Assembly: GCA_947650365.1 (NCBI GenBank)
Contig: OX393549.1
Span: forward strand, 21,256,572-21,320,571
Direction: 5' to 3'
Origin: Chamaelirium japonicum
Taxonomy: Eukaryota; Streptophyta; Magnoliopsida; Liliales; Melanthiaceae
DNA: 64,000 nt
The notes under the pieces are model-generated. The model did not search any database. It had not been told where the DNA came from and saw only the letters and a program-made list of their open reading frames with translations. The position numbers and the translations under genes are program-made. Each line of letters begins with the position of its first letter. Positions within the stretch are counted from its first letter, which is position 1. Shown in pieces: positions 1 through 10,188 of the stretch.

Positions 1-96
1 TCACAGACAAAGAAGAAGGAGAAGATGAAGAGTCGTAGCTCTGATAGGGTCACATGACCAAAGAAAGAAAGAGGATCCGAAAGTCGGCGCAAGAAT

Positions 97-425
97 GACC
101 GGAACGAGAGTGGATCCAAAAGCCGGCACAAAACAAGTGTGACCGGAACAAGAAAGGATCCAAAAAGCCGGCACAAAACAGTGTGACCGGAACTAGAGAG
201 GATCTAAAAGCCGGCACAAGACAAGTGTAACCGGAACGAGAAATGATCCAAAAGCCGGCACAAAATAAGTGTGACCGAAACTAGAGAGGATCTAAAAGCC
301 GGCACAAGACAAGTGTGACCGAAACGAGAAAGGATCCAAAAGCCGGCACAAAACAAGTGTGACCGAAACTAGAGAGGATCTAAAAGAAACCGATACCAGA
401 CAGGTGTGACCGGAATGAGAGAGGA
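97..425. repeat. 44-bp tandem repeat, about 7-8 copies
   Basis: The motif GACCGGAAC or GACCGAAAC recurs at 97, 141, 185, 229, 273, 317 and 361, exactly 44 bp apart, followed by GGATC(C/T)AAAAGCCGGCACAA. A last diverged unit starts near 408. Adjacent units alternate between two variants (AACGAGAAAGGATCCAAAAG and AACTAGAGAGGATCTAAAAG), giving an 88-bp higher-order period. There is no coding content. It is probably the internal minisatellite of an LTR element whose other parts lie outside the window. Confidence 0.85.
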
Positions 426-830
426 TAAAAAAAAGGGTGCAAGGCGGATCGGTAGTGCGCAGAGTGCAAAAATACCAAGACGTAAGGGCACAGAGCGAGG
501 CGATGGGGCAGGCGAATCGACAAAGCGCAAGGGCATAGGGTACAAGGCGGGCTGACAAAGCGCAAGGCGTAGCAGACAACTGGCGCGGGACGTCAAGGCG
601 ATCGAATCAAACGGCTTAGGACTACGGCAGCCAGCAAGACAGGAGTGGGCGCATAAAAGTGCCGGATCCGGGCGGCGCAAAGGTCCAAGTGAAAGAGGGC
701 CGGATCGGGTGCAAGATCTATAGACGCCGACTGGAGCAGAAGGAGGAGGTGTAGCTCAAGTGCAGGGTCGCAAATCGATGACCTCCCGAGGTGCACAAGC
801 GGCCTTCAAGTGCTCGGGTTGAGTCAAGAA
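426..830. other. gene-free stretch, purine-rich, no recognised feature
   Basis: Short overlapping open frames exist on the minus strand, but they have no recognisable domain and skewed composition. I see no gene, RNA or terminal repeats here. It may be the continuation of the same repetitive element as the 44-bp array. Confidence 0.5.
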
Positions 831-990
831 CCAAAGGGCAAATAACCAAATGTGGCCTTCACGTGCTCAAGTGGGCCAAAGGGCAAATAACCAAAGGGCA
901 AATAACCAAATGTGGCCTTCACGTGCTCAAGTGGGCCAAAAGGCAAATAACCAAAGGGCAGGTGGCCTTCACGTGCTCAGGTGGTCTTCT
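831..990. repeat. minisatellite with 15-bp and about 60-bp periods
   Basis: A unit beginning CCAAAGGGCAAATAA and continuing with GTGGCCTTCACGTGCTCAAG occurs near 831, 891 and, shortened, near 936. The 15-bp piece AAAGGGCAAATAACC is itself duplicated at 876/891 and 936/951. The 68-residue open frame over it is repeat-derived. Confidence 0.8.
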
Positions 991-1189
991 ATGCTAGACA
1001 GCCAGATCGGAGCATGGTTGAGACGATGAGAGAGAGAGAGAAAGCATATAAGGAAAGAGATTATCGGATGAGAGAGAGATTATCGGATGAGAAAGAGAGA
1101 GAAAGCAGAAGAGAAAGGAGGGGGATCGGAGAGAAATTCGGATCGTAGAGAGAGAAGTCCGGGAGAGAGCGAGAGAGTCAGAGTCGGTC

Positions 1190-1471
1190 CTTGCAGCAGA
1201 GCGACGCCCGGACGACGAGGCGGCCGTCCTCGTTGCTGGTGGCGTCCACGGTGAGCTCGATCCGCACTCCGCCTTCCTCGGCTCCGACGGCGGGGAGGAC
1301 GAGCTGGAGAGAGTAGAGAGGATGCAAGAGCTCCTCGATCTCCTGATGTGGAAAAGGCCGTACGCGGACGGGATGGGGATGGGCCTGGTCCTCGAGGCCA
1401 TGGAGTGCGTCGTCATCGAGATCTTCGACGTCTACAGCGCCATCTGCAATGGGATCGCCGACTTCCTCGTG
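1190..1471 (+). pseudogene. fragment of a plant ANTH-domain (clathrin assembly) gene
   Basis: One open frame reads from about 1190 through the in-frame Met at 1322 to 1471. The peptide contains ERMQELLDLLMWKRPYADGM, then LVLEAMECVVIEIFDVYSAI and CNGIADFLVG. This resembles the helical segment of plant AP180/CALM-type ANTH proteins, in which a leucine-rich '(L/M)QxLLD' helix is followed by a variable loop and a 'VxEaxxVYxxIxxGIAxxL' helix. The block is GC-rich and stops resembling the family at a GT-rich point (GTGGGTATC), as if it ended at an old exon border. Such proteins bind PIP2 and clathrin at the plasma membrane. Only about 95 residues of a domain of about 280 are present, with no start and no other exons. 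A transduplicated fragment carried by the LTR relic just downstream is likely. The family call rests on my recall of motifs, without alignment. Confidence 0.5.
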
Positions 1472-1842
1472 GGTATCATCCGGTCGTCGCCGTCCGCCAG
1501 AAGGATTCGGCTAGGTAGGAGGTCGGCCGGGCCGGGCCAGATTTGGCCCCCCGTGCGACGGTTGCTGCAGTGCCAGAGAGAAGGCGGCGGGCGCAGGGCC
1601 GGGACCGGACGGCTGCAGCGACGGTGGCTCGGTAGCAATGCAAGGGAAGCTCGACGGCGGGCTGCTACTGCAGGGAGTAGGCCTCGACGTGGCCGGCGAG
1701 CGCGAGGGCGAGACCGGCGGTGCTGCGGGCTCGCAAGATCAGAGAAAAAAAATTTATTGTTCCCGGCCTCCTCGATGTCGTCGATGACGACCGAGGAGGC
1801 CGAGGTCGGAGAGGAGAGCGTCGAAACCCTAGGCCAAGAGGG
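1472..1842. other. GC-rich stretch, no gene recognised
   Basis: This GC-rich sequence lies between the ANTH fragment and the primer-site motif of the LTR relic. Open frames on both strands are arginine/alanine-rich by composition and have no domain I recognise. It may be the internal region of a small non-autonomous LTR element read on the minus strand. Confidence 0.4.
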
Positions 1843-2021
1843 TTGGCTCTGATACCATGTTACGAAGAGAGGGGGAGAGAGAATAGAATTGGGGAGAAAA
1901 TCTCCTTGTATTATCTCATTGATCACACCTTACATTACATAAGACTACCTCTCTTTATATAGAAAGAGAACTCACACCATTATGTTACCACAACCAAGAT
2001 GGGACTAATAGAATACTAACA
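1843..2021 (-). mobile_element. LTR relic (TRIM/Copia-like) with Met-type primer site
   Basis: TTGGCTCTGATACCA at 1843-1857 is the complement of the common plant primer-binding site TGGTATCAGAGC (initiator Met tRNA). It abuts a 164-bp segment beginning TGTTACGAAG (1858) and ending ATACTAACA (2021), with TGTTA/TAACA ends as expected of an LTR. So a minus-strand element had its 5' LTR here. The short LTR and absence of gag-pol fit a TRIM-type or Copia-derived element. I did not find the partner LTR, so it is a fossil of uncertain extent, perhaps starting left of the ANTH fragment. Confidence 0.6.
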
Positions 2022-2111
2022 CACTACATCTAATACTCCTTTTCTTTCCGCAAGGGGAAGCCGTGTGATTTTGTTGGGGGATTTGTTGCATTTGAGAGAG
2101 AGAGAGAGCAA

Positions 2112-2262
2112 ATGTGTGTCCGCGACCCACTTTCCGGGGCCAACCGTTGTGCCCTTCCGACCTCCTGCCAAGGGCTGATTTGGTGCTTGTCTTCCGACCC
2201 ATTGTCCGGGGCCGACTGCTATGCGTTTGCCGACCCCCTGTCGTTATGCCCGCAGACTCTCT
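2112..2262. repeat. degenerate minisatellite of 'CCGGGGCCGACC' type
   Basis: Three or four imperfect units of the form TTCCGGGGCCAACCG / TGTCCGGGGCCGACTG separated by 30-40 bp. The same motif forms a longer array in element W (21478-21775), which suggests that this stretch is a detached piece of the same element family. Confidence 0.5.
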
Positions 2263-2380
2263 CTTCAGCTAACAAGCATCAACTTAATTTGTAGCATTCA
2301 TCTGCTCAAACTGAGTTGAAACTGGTTCAATGGATTGCACCATAACAAGATCAAATTGTTGAGGTTACTATCTTGAGAAC

Positions 2381-5100
2381 CAGGGGCGTAGCCAGGAATT
2401 TATTTTGGGCTGGGCTGAACCTAAACTAATTTTTTTATAATGAAAATTTTATTGTATACAGTAAAAAAAACTGAGTATAATTTCTTAAACGAATATCGAT
2501 AGACGAGAAAACTTTATTAATATAAAAATGATACATAAAACAGGCCATAAACTAGGAAAAAAAATAATGACACAATAAATAAACATGTAATGCAAATATA
2601 AATACATTACTGAAGTTGTGCCCTGCGATACTTCAGAGAGTAGAATTCATCAATTATCGAATCTGAATCAATATTTTCAGTAAGTTCTCTTTCAATGCAG
2701 ACAATCATGCAATTCGCAAGAAACTCATCCTCCATCTTGTTGCAAAGTATTGTTTTAATAAGTTTCATAACCGAAAAAGCTTGTTCTGTTGTTGCCGTAG
2801 AAACAGGTAAAGTCAACACAAGGCGAACCAATCTATCAATCAAGAAGTAAATTTCTGACTTTCTTGTTTCAACCAATCTTCGATATAATTCAGAAAGAGA
2901 AAACATATTCTGAAACTTTGAATGACAAGGTACATCAAACTCGTAATGCTCTAACTGATTTCTCAAAGTATGTATCTCAACTTGATTGAAATCTTGAGGA
3001 TAGAATTTCTCGGTAAGACTACAAATACTTTCAATATTAAATGATTTGAATCCATCACTAGGATCCAAAGCCGAGCTAAGAATAAGAAGTTCCATTGATC
3101 GGTCTGTGAATCTATTATCTAACTTCATCAACTGAAAATCAATCGCAGCGTTAAATATATCAATGCGGAAGTGATGCTCAATTGTAATATAGTCATGTTA
3201 CTGACAAGAACGATGTATACCCTCCATATAACGAGCACTCATATCAGACATATCAATAGCATTCATTTCACAAAATGATGTCACGTCTCCAATGAAAGTG
3301 TCCTAATCATCTTGTCTTAATTTCTGTAGAAGGTTTTTTGAGTTGAGACTAAATTCAAAGCATTTAAGATGTCTTGATTTTTGTGTTGCAATGCTTGACA
3401 AAGTACATCAGTGATTTCCATAACTTTATTCAACAAATGCAATATAAACACAAACTCAAAGGATCTCATTGCTTTATAAGCGCTCATAGCTTCACCACGT
3501 ATATTGTTGTTGAGTCCATTCTTAATCATGTTTTCAAGAACTGTGCAAGTTGCACCAAACATATCAATCAACCTACTAACAGAACCAAAATGTGAGCTCC
3601 AACAAGTAGCTCCGGCTCGTTGCAAAGTACGAATTTGATTAGCCCCTGTACCGGTCTCACATTCTCCAGAAGATATCATATCTGCAATTTCAGCTTCACG
3701 AGCAGATTTTAACTCAGAATGACGCTTGGGAGAAGCACTGACAAGATTAATAATAGAACCCAACTTTAAAAAGAATAGCCAAATATCATGCATATCTTTG
3801 GATGCCGCAACTAATGCTAATTGTAGTCTATGAGCAAAACAATGTACATAATATGCATATGGACAATCTTTAAGAAATAATGCCTGTAATCCATTCCATG
3901 CACCGCGCATGTTGCTAGCACCATCGTACCCTTGACCTCGTATATTTTCAACTTGAAGATTGTAACGAGTAAGGACATTGCATATCTCTTTTTTAAGAGT
4001 CAATGAAGTAGTGTCATCAACACTCACAACAACGAAAAAACGCTCTTGAACAAAACCATCGCAATCAATAAATCTTAGAACAATAGCCATTTGTTCTCTA
4101 TTAGATTGGTCAAGTGCTTCGTCGACAAGAATACAAAATTTCGCATCCCCAACTTCCTCACGAACCTTATTTCTCATTTTATTTGCAAGAATATTCAAGA
4201 TCTCCTTTTGAATTGTTGGTGAAGTATACTTGGCATTTCCCGAAGTATTTTCTAAAACAACTTCTGTAATTTCTTTATTCAATATTACCGAATACTATAT
4301 CAATTCAATAAAATTGCCACGGTTAGAGGACTCCAAAGATTCATCATGACCTCTAAAAGCACATGCTTGCATTGCAAGCCACTTAATGCTCCCTATTGTA
4401 GTCTTGATACGCAACCGATTCTGTAAAACTTGTTGTGAAGATTGTGCATTCATCACTTTGTCAATATATTGAGATGGATTTCTTAAGTTATCCCAATTAC
4501 GCATAGCTGTATTATGTGGTGAACAAGGAACTCCTACATGATGCATAAATACACATTTATCTCCATTATTAACTCTCTTCTAATTTTTAAATCCTTCGAC
4601 AGTAAATACCGGAAACTTTGGCGGATCACTATCAAAAAGAAAGCATGGAAAGCAAAATGCTCTGTCTTTTGCTTCAGAATACTTAAGCCAAGGAAACTGT
4701 ATGAACCAAGAATATTGAAATCGACGATATTGCTTGCCATCTTGGGAGCGTGGATACTCTGCTAATTTTGGTTGACATGGCTCCATGTTGATATATGCTC
4801 TTCGAATATCATCACGTTGATTAATAGGATATGTTGATATTGGACGACGTAATCCTGGATCATGTTCAAAAGAATTACCTTCTTTAACTTCGACTCTGAG
4901 AGACTTAGAAGGTCGCTCATTGAGATCATCAATAGTATAAGGAGAAGGCGTCTCACTTGTTGACTGATTATCTCTTTTCTTAAAAAATGAAAGAATATTT
5001 TTTTTTTGCTTGAGCATTTGATGATCTGACATTATAACCTATAATAACAAAATTTGAAGATTATAAGTTATCATGAGTAAGTGCAAAAAATATTTGACAA
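2381..5100 (-). mobile_element. hAT-superfamily DNA transposon, decayed
   Basis: The left terminus is CAGGGGCGTAGCCAGGAATT at 2381, a typical end of plant hAT elements encoding zinc-finger MYM-type-1-like transposases. The matching right terminal inverted repeat should read as its complement. I do not find it between 5040 and 5300, so the transposase-5' end of the element has been lost or overwritten. Left flank TTGAGAAC (2373-2380) would be the 8-bp target duplication, with no convincing partner. The element carries one transposase pseudogene on the minus strand. Confidence 0.8.
2607..5032 (-). pseudogene. hAT transposase (zinc finger MYM-type 1-like) pseudogene
   Basis: Reading on the minus strand from 5032: an N-terminal block (about 150 residues) with the TTF-type zinc-finger region (QYSWFIQFPWLKYSEAKDRA, FCFPCFLF). 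Then comes a block with WLAMQACAFRGHDESLES, the DUF4371/RNase-H-like core (CILVDEALDQSNREQM; GQGYDGASNMRGAWNGLQAL; YYVHCFAHRLQLAL) and a C-terminal hAT dimerisation block (VSTATTEQAFSVMKL). The order matches plant hAT transposases of about 750-800 residues. Visible lesions: the frame changes after EGFKN near 4580; an in-frame TAG follows FIELI near 4295, with a short deletion; a frame change and TAA follow STQKTFYRN near 3317; there is a further TAA near 3202. It cannot encode a working transposase. I am confident of the family. Confidence 0.9.
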
Positions 5101-6440
5101 ATTTGACTTCTCCCCCTCCAAAAAAATAAAAAATAAAAAATTATAAACTAAATTACCCTCGTTTTAATTAATATTAGAGTATTAGACTTACCTAGGGGTG
5201 CAACTTGGGTCGGGTAAAATCGAGAACCGACAAAACTTCTATGGGGGTCATAATCAGTTACAAATCTTATTTATACCTAATAATTTGACAACAATTATTA
5301 TTTTTTAAAGTTAAAACTAGGTTCTAATAAGAGGGAAAAAAAAAAGCCCAACATGCGTATCGGTCAAAGGCCAAACCGACCATCCAATTCAATCCAAATC
5401 GACTTTAATTGGATTGGATTTGATTCCAATCTCAGTTCGGTTTGGATTGGAAATCCTCAAAATCGACCAAGGTTTAAACCGAACGTATATATATTAGTCC
5501 ACATAAACATTCACATAAATATATCAGATATTTCTGCACAATAAATAAGGACAGCTCCATCTTTGCATTCTCATTTTCCCGCAAGGTCCACATGCCCACA
5601 TCCTATATTTGCATATTACTTGAGAATTCGCTAAGATTAAAAAATATATATATAAATTCTTGGTATGTTTCGGGTTTTGATTCAAAAAGAAGAAGAATAA
5701 AAGGCTATTTCGAGTTTTGAATCTTTTGATCCGTGTAAGTTGGAACGGAAATTCAGATTCCGTCCAAAACCAATCCGATATAATTAAATCCGAATTCCGA
5801 AAGTTCCAAAAAAAATCGGATTGAAATCGGAAGGGTGCTGAGTATTCCAAAATTTTCTGATTTTCGATCCAAAAAGTCTGAAAGCATTCGATGATTCCAA
5901 TCCGAAAAAATCTGAAAATTTTTGATGTTCTTTTCCTATCCGAGTCATCCGATCCATCCGAAAATCAGCCCTAGAGGCTATCCAAATAATCCAATCATTT
6001 ATCATCCAAAATTTCAAATTCCTAAGAATCCAAACAATAAGAAGAAGAAGAAGAAGAAGGGGAAGGAAAAACTGACCTACAGTTGCTGTCGTCCCGCGAC
6101 TCGGGTAGCATCGGGATTCGGGGAGATCCCGGAGATGAGACCGGTGCCGGCGTGCCCCGTGCCGCTGTTGTATCTGCTCCCCAACCCCAACTAACCGAAC
6201 AGCAACAGGGTTAGGTCTTTAGGAGGTTGGGGACCGGGTGGGCTTTACCTTTAAGGCGAGCTGGGCTAACGGGCTGGGATAACTGTGGGGCCGGGCTGGG
6301 CTATGTTGAAAAAACAGTATTTTTAGCTAAATCTCGGCCGGGCTGTAGCCCGGCCGAGCCAACTCTTAGATCCTCTCCTGTAACCATGTTAAAATATCCT
6401 TAACCCCAAAACTCGATTTGTAGGAAAAGGTCCCAACAGA
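5101..6440. other. gene-free AT-rich stretch with repeat remnants
   Basis: From 5193 (TAGGGGTGCAACTTGGGTCG) onward this resembles the opening of TAGGGGTG-type MITEs. It is followed by about 700 bp of low-complexity 'AATCCGAA/CCAATCCAAAT' sequence and a (GAA)n tract at 6038-6060. I see no gene. Short open frames (60-108 codons) are rich in F, R and P from this composition. Confidence 0.5.
6333..6358. repeat. perfect 12-bp-arm GC hairpin
   Basis: CTCGGCCGGGCT, a 2-nt GT loop, and AGCCCGGCCGAG form a perfect inverted repeat. No terminator role can be assigned in a plant context. It lies in a transposon-derived stretch of 'GGGCCGGGCTGGGC' repeats. Confidence 0.8.
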
Positions 6441-6449
6441 GTATAGAAG

Positions 6450-6778
6450 AAAGATCACAATCTCCCCATAGCCAATGTGGGACTAAACAAACAGAAGCAC
6501 GTCCCCTCCTTGGTCAACCACGGAGATAACAAATAAACGAGCGGGGGTCCCCACACCCGGGTGAGACACGAGTTGGCTCTGATATCATGTTGAAAACTAC
6601 ACACAGCTTTGGTGATTGTGCTTCTCCATCTTGGAGAGCATGTCTTTTCTATCTTATACAAAAATATTACAAGAAAGGAAAGGCTTTCTGTACTAAAATA
6701 ATAGTAACATTAAGGATAAATCTTGCTCAAGATGGTAACTCATAACAACAAATCATCCTCAAGATGATAACTTTAACA
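6450..6778 (-). mobile_element. second small LTR relic with Met-type primer site
   Basis: TTGGCTCTGATATCA (6573-6587) is a one-base variant of the complement of the initiator-Met primer site. It abuts a 191-bp segment starting TGTTGAAAAC (6588) and ending AACTTTAACA (6778), so it looks like a minus-strand 5' LTR. The upstream CCAATGTGGGACTA (about 6470) is a motif often seen at plant Copia/TRIM leaders. No coding region is attached. The LTR differs from the one at 1858-2021, so it is a separate family. Confidence 0.55.
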
Positions 6779-7440
6779 TAAATTAAGATTAGTATTGATG
6801 GTGCTTGGTCTAAAGATTCAGGTTTGGCAGCTTGTAAGTTTTTTTTTTTACAAATGGGTTTGAATTTGTGAGTTGGCTATAGTTTTTTTAATTAATCTAA
6901 GTGGTAATTTTACCAAATAAATAAATAAATAAATCGGGCTTAGCTCCACGTGTAAAACATATCCTCTGCACTGTGATGACTCCACTCGAGTCCAAAGTCA
7001 TCGATGGCATCCACCATGTCCCGTCCTCTTCTTTATTCCCCTCTCATCCCTCCATGTCGACCGTCCATCCTTCCTCCTTCCTCGAAGCAGAGTCAAAACG
7101 GGGCACGGGACCGCCCATGGCTTGACCCCAAGGTCCCCCCCCCCTTTGAAACGGCCCCCTAAAGCACAAGCCGAAGCCCCCACACTCCCAACCACCCCCC
7201 CCCATATCCCCCCTTAACTCCAGAGGAGAACATGCCACTATGCCAGAACGCCACCTCGGCCGTGGTCCTCCTCCGCCGCCGCTGCTGTCCTCGCCCGGGC
7301 CAGCTGTTGCGCGCTTGTAGGAGTCGGTGAGCTCCACTTCCCCCACCCCCGGTCCCCTTCGATCAGATATTAAAATCATAAGAAAAGACCCACCACTACC
7401 CATCGATCCTCTCACCACCACCGCCTCTGAATTCCACTCC
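6779..7440. other. 5' flank of the expansin-like gene
   Basis: No gene seen. There is an (A/T)-rich part up to 6960, including an AAAT tandem at 6915-6935, then C-rich sequence with runs such as 7134-7144. This is the presumed promoter region of the gene at 7527. Confidence 0.5.
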
Positions 7441-7448
7441 CCTCTCCT

Positions 7449-7457
7449 CTATATATT
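7449..7457 (+). promoter_or_regulatory. TATA box of the expansin-like gene
   Basis: CTATATATT lies 70-78 bp upstream of the chosen ATG (7527), in a CT-rich promoter context with CTCTCTCTC pyrimidine patches just before the start codon (7507-7517). The spacing implies transcription starting near 7480. Confidence 0.65.
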
Positions 7458-7526
7458 CTCAGTCCATACGCTCTCCCCGATCTTGCATCACTCGGCTTTC
7501 TGCCCCTCTCTCTCTCTTAATCCAAC

Positions 7527-8507
7527 ATGGGCATCTTCGTTTTCTTCTCTCTGATCCTTCTCCTCTCCTCTGCCACTGCTTGTGATCGGTGCGTGCATCA
7601 ATCCAAGGCTGCGTACTTCGCATCATCCTCCGCTCTCTCAGGTAACGAAACAGGGCTTGCAGATTTCGTGTGTTTTCAGTGCAGATTCCTTACTAAAAGG
7701 TCGAAAATTTGATGGGTTCTCCCTGAATTCGTGTGTTTTGCATGCGCGTGCAGCTGGGGCTTGTGGGTATGGCCCCATGGCTCTGGGCTTCAATGGAGGG
7801 CATGTGGCCGCCGCGAGCTCCGCCGTGTACAGAGGAGGCGCGGGTTGCGGGGGTTGTTTCCAGGTGGCAAGCATTAGCCTTAATCTCTTATCGTAATCTC
7901 TACTTTTTCTCAATCAATTTTAATTTTTTAATCTGTTTTGGGGCAGATAAGATGCAAGGACGCGAAGCTCTGCAGCAGAGTAGGTGTTAAAGTGACGGTC
8001 ACGGACTTCAACAAGAGCAACCGGACGGATTTCGTGCTCGGGGCCCCGGCGTTTGCGGCAATGGCACGAGGCGGGGCGGCGCAGGAGCTGAAGAAGCTCG
8101 GGGCCGTGGAGGTGGAGTACAAGCGGATACCGTGCGAGTACAAGGGCAGGAACCTGTCGATCAGGGTCGAGGAGGGCAGCCGGAGGCCCGGCAATCTGGC
8201 GATCAAGTTCCTGTACCAGGGGGGGCAGACCGACATCGTGGCCGTCGACGTGGCGCGGACCGGGTCGTCGGACTGGCGGTTCATGAGCCGGAGCTACGGG
8301 GCGGTGTGGGCCACGAGCCGCGCGCCGGCGGGGCCGCTGCAGATGCGGATGGTGGTGACGGGCGGGTTCGACGGGAAGTGGGTGTGGGCGGAGGGGGAGG
8401 TGCTGCCGGCGGAGTGGAGGACCGGGGCGGTGTATGACTCCGGCGTCCAGATCACTGACGTCGCTCAGGAGGGCTGCTCGCCGTGCGACGCCGAGGACTG
8501 GAAGTGA
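7527..8507 (+). CDS. expansin-like A (EXLA) protein, three exons
   Basis: Exons 7527-7641, 7754-7863 and 7947-8507 join with GT/AG borders (GTAACG...GTGCAG; GTGGCA...GGGCAG) to 261 residues plus stop, the usual EXLA size. The protein starts with a signal peptide (MGIFVFFSLILLLSSATA), so it is secreted to the cell wall. Next is the six-cysteine double-psi barrel: CDRCVHQSKAAYF at the mature N-terminus, ACGYGPMALGFNGGHVAA in exon 2, CGGCFQ, then RCKDAKLC and VTVTDFNKSNRTDFVL in exon 3. The rest is the C-terminal grass-pollen-allergen (CBM63-like) domain, about residues 150-250, with VWATSRAPAGPLQMRMVV. EXLA proteins lack the HFD motif of true expansins, as here, and wall-loosening activity has not been shown for them. 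Exon 3 is strongly GC-rich at third positions, as in monocots. No lesions seen; it looks functional. A MITE lies in the probable 3' UTR. Confidence 0.93.
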
Positions 8508-8578
8508 CCGCAGAGAGTCTTTCTTTGTTAATCTGAAGTGGGACACTTAACAGAAGATAATTAACTTTTTTTAAAAAG

Positions 8579-8813
8579 TAAATTACACTTTGCCCCCCTG
8601 AAGTTTCGCTCAGAAACACTTAACCCCCCGTATAGTTAGAAAACTACATTTTGCCCCCTTAAGTCATCAAAATTACCAAATGAGGAAATTGAGTAGTTGA
8701 CAAAAGGGGGTATTGAGCTACAATTTCGAACTTTAGGAAGCCATATGGAACAAAATAAACTATAGGGGGTTAAGTGTTTTTGAGCTAAACTTCAAGGGGC
8801 AAAGTGTAATTTA
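8579..8813. mobile_element. MITE with about 48-bp terminal inverted repeats
   Basis: The left end TAAATTACACTTTGCCCC, then TGAAGTTT and CAGAAACACTTAACCCCC, is mirrored at the right end by GGGGGTTAAGTGTTTTTGAG, AACTTCA and GGGGCAAAGTGTAATTTA. The interior (about 8635-8760) is also partly self-complementary. There is no coding capacity. It sits between the stop codon of the expansin-like gene (8507) and the likely poly(A) signal, so it is probably transcribed as part of that 3' UTR. Confidence 0.85.
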
Positions 8814-8852
8814 TCTCTTTTTTTAATGTATATATTGTAAATTGGACCGTGT

Positions 8853-8858
8853 AATAAA
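8853..8858 (+). promoter_or_regulatory. likely poly(A) signal of the expansin-like gene
   Basis: AATAAA occurs about 350 bp after the stop codon, just beyond the MITE and a T-rich tract. No better signal lies between the stop and the MITE. Confidence 0.45.
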
Positions 8859-9570
8859 AGTTGATGACTGATGAAGGATAAGAGATGCCTCCCTTGAAAG
8901 CTCTTTGTCACCAGCCTACTCTATTATGAATCAGCCGTTCAGTTTTCCATCCGATTCGAGCCATCTTGACGTGGCACCTGATCACGGCCGTCCCTTTGCT
9001 AGCTGTCTGGTTAAGTGCCGTCGGATTTGGGTGGAACGGATGGCTGTGATGGAAGATGGGATGGTTGAAAAGTATTTCCCTATTCTGTTATATCATGACG
9101 GGGGGATTGATAGGCTTGGATAGGGAATTGTGGACCAAGTGACAGAAACATGCGACCTAAACTTGAATGAGGTCTTGCATGGTTAGGGTTAGTTGGTTGC
9201 ATGCTTAAACATAAATAGTGGAGTTGATTGCGTGATGTATGCAATGATTTGGATTAGGCTGAACATCTCATACGTGTTTGTTGTCGATCACTAGCTACTA
9301 CATGGTAGATCCAGAGTCGTCGTCGTCGCCTCCCTTTCCTTCTCCTTCTCATCGTTAGAGCCGTTGTCACCTCTCTTTCCCCTTCTCACTCCCCATCATC
9401 TCTGGCAGGGAAACAAGAGGCGGCGGCGATGGTGGAGGAGGGAGAGCCAATCTCAGCAAAATATATGGTGATTGGTGCATAGTCAAGAAGAAACAAAGAG
9501 AGGCATGACTAGATGAGTCCTATGTGCCTGCTACTCCTTCTGTTGGCCCCTTCTACTTCAACATTGTACC
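8859..9570. other. gene-free intergenic stretch
   Basis: No domain-bearing frame, no RNA gene and no terminal repeats were recognised. A 72-codon frame at 8905-9123 has no family resemblance. Confidence 0.5.
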
Positions 9571-10013
9571 TAGGGGTGTCAATGGGTCGGGTCGGGTTTG
9601 TGTTGTGTAGTTTCGGGTCGTATCCAAAACCCCTAGACCCGGACCTGACCCGTTTAACTAATCGTGTCTAGACCCTAAACCCATACCCAACCCGTTTATA
9701 AACGGGTAGATCATATAAGACCCATTTACCACATGGGTTTATTCAGTTGACCCGATCCAACTCGACCCGACCTAACCAGATAGACCCGCTGATGCTATAT
9801 ATTACAGTATCGGATTGCGGGTAGACCCGACCCGACACGACCCGTTGAATTTTAAACGGATCTTCCCGGGTCTACTGTGTCCAGACCCTAAACCCGGACC
9901 CAACCCGTTTATTAAACGAGTCTATCGTGCCGACCCGAACCCGTTTAGCGCTGACCCAGACCCGCTAACTTCGTGTCGGGTCCGTCCGAAATTGCCAGCC
10001 CTATTTGTACCTG
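9571..10013 (+). mobile_element. GGGTCGGG-type MITE, copy 1
   Basis: Begins TAGGGGTGTCAATGGGTCGG and ends near GAAATTGCCAGCCCTA. Inside are many GACCCG/CGGGTC motifs, with an AT-rich centre (TGATGCTATATATTACAGTAT). Copy 2 at 10377-10817 is the same sequence in opposite orientation. TAGGG/CCCTA termini are typical of short hAT-type MITEs, but I could not confirm an 8-bp duplication. Confidence 0.75.
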
Positions 10014-10188
10014 CCAGTGCTGCTACTGCTACAATCTTGGAAGCGGATTAGATCCTTATAGACTCGATCAGTCACTTCTGGAGAAACTTGACATAGCCCC
10101 GAAAGAGTAACAATTATTGAAGAACACAGTTGTCATTCATGATGGAGTCATCCTACAACTACTTCACACGATCAAACATTTAAAACTA
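10014..10188. other. short spacer between MITEs, nothing recognised
   Basis: Unique-looking sequence between MITE copy 1 and the foldback MITE. No gene or repeat seen. Confidence 0.4.

Noticed and set aside
831-990. CRISPR-like repeat array
   Set aside because: Spacers are themselves repeats and the context is plant nuclear DNA. It is a minisatellite.
5195-5230. TCGAGAAC near 5220 as the right target duplication of the hAT at 2381
   Set aside because: Differs from TTGAGAAC and is not preceded by the expected complement of the CAGGGGCGTAGCC terminus.
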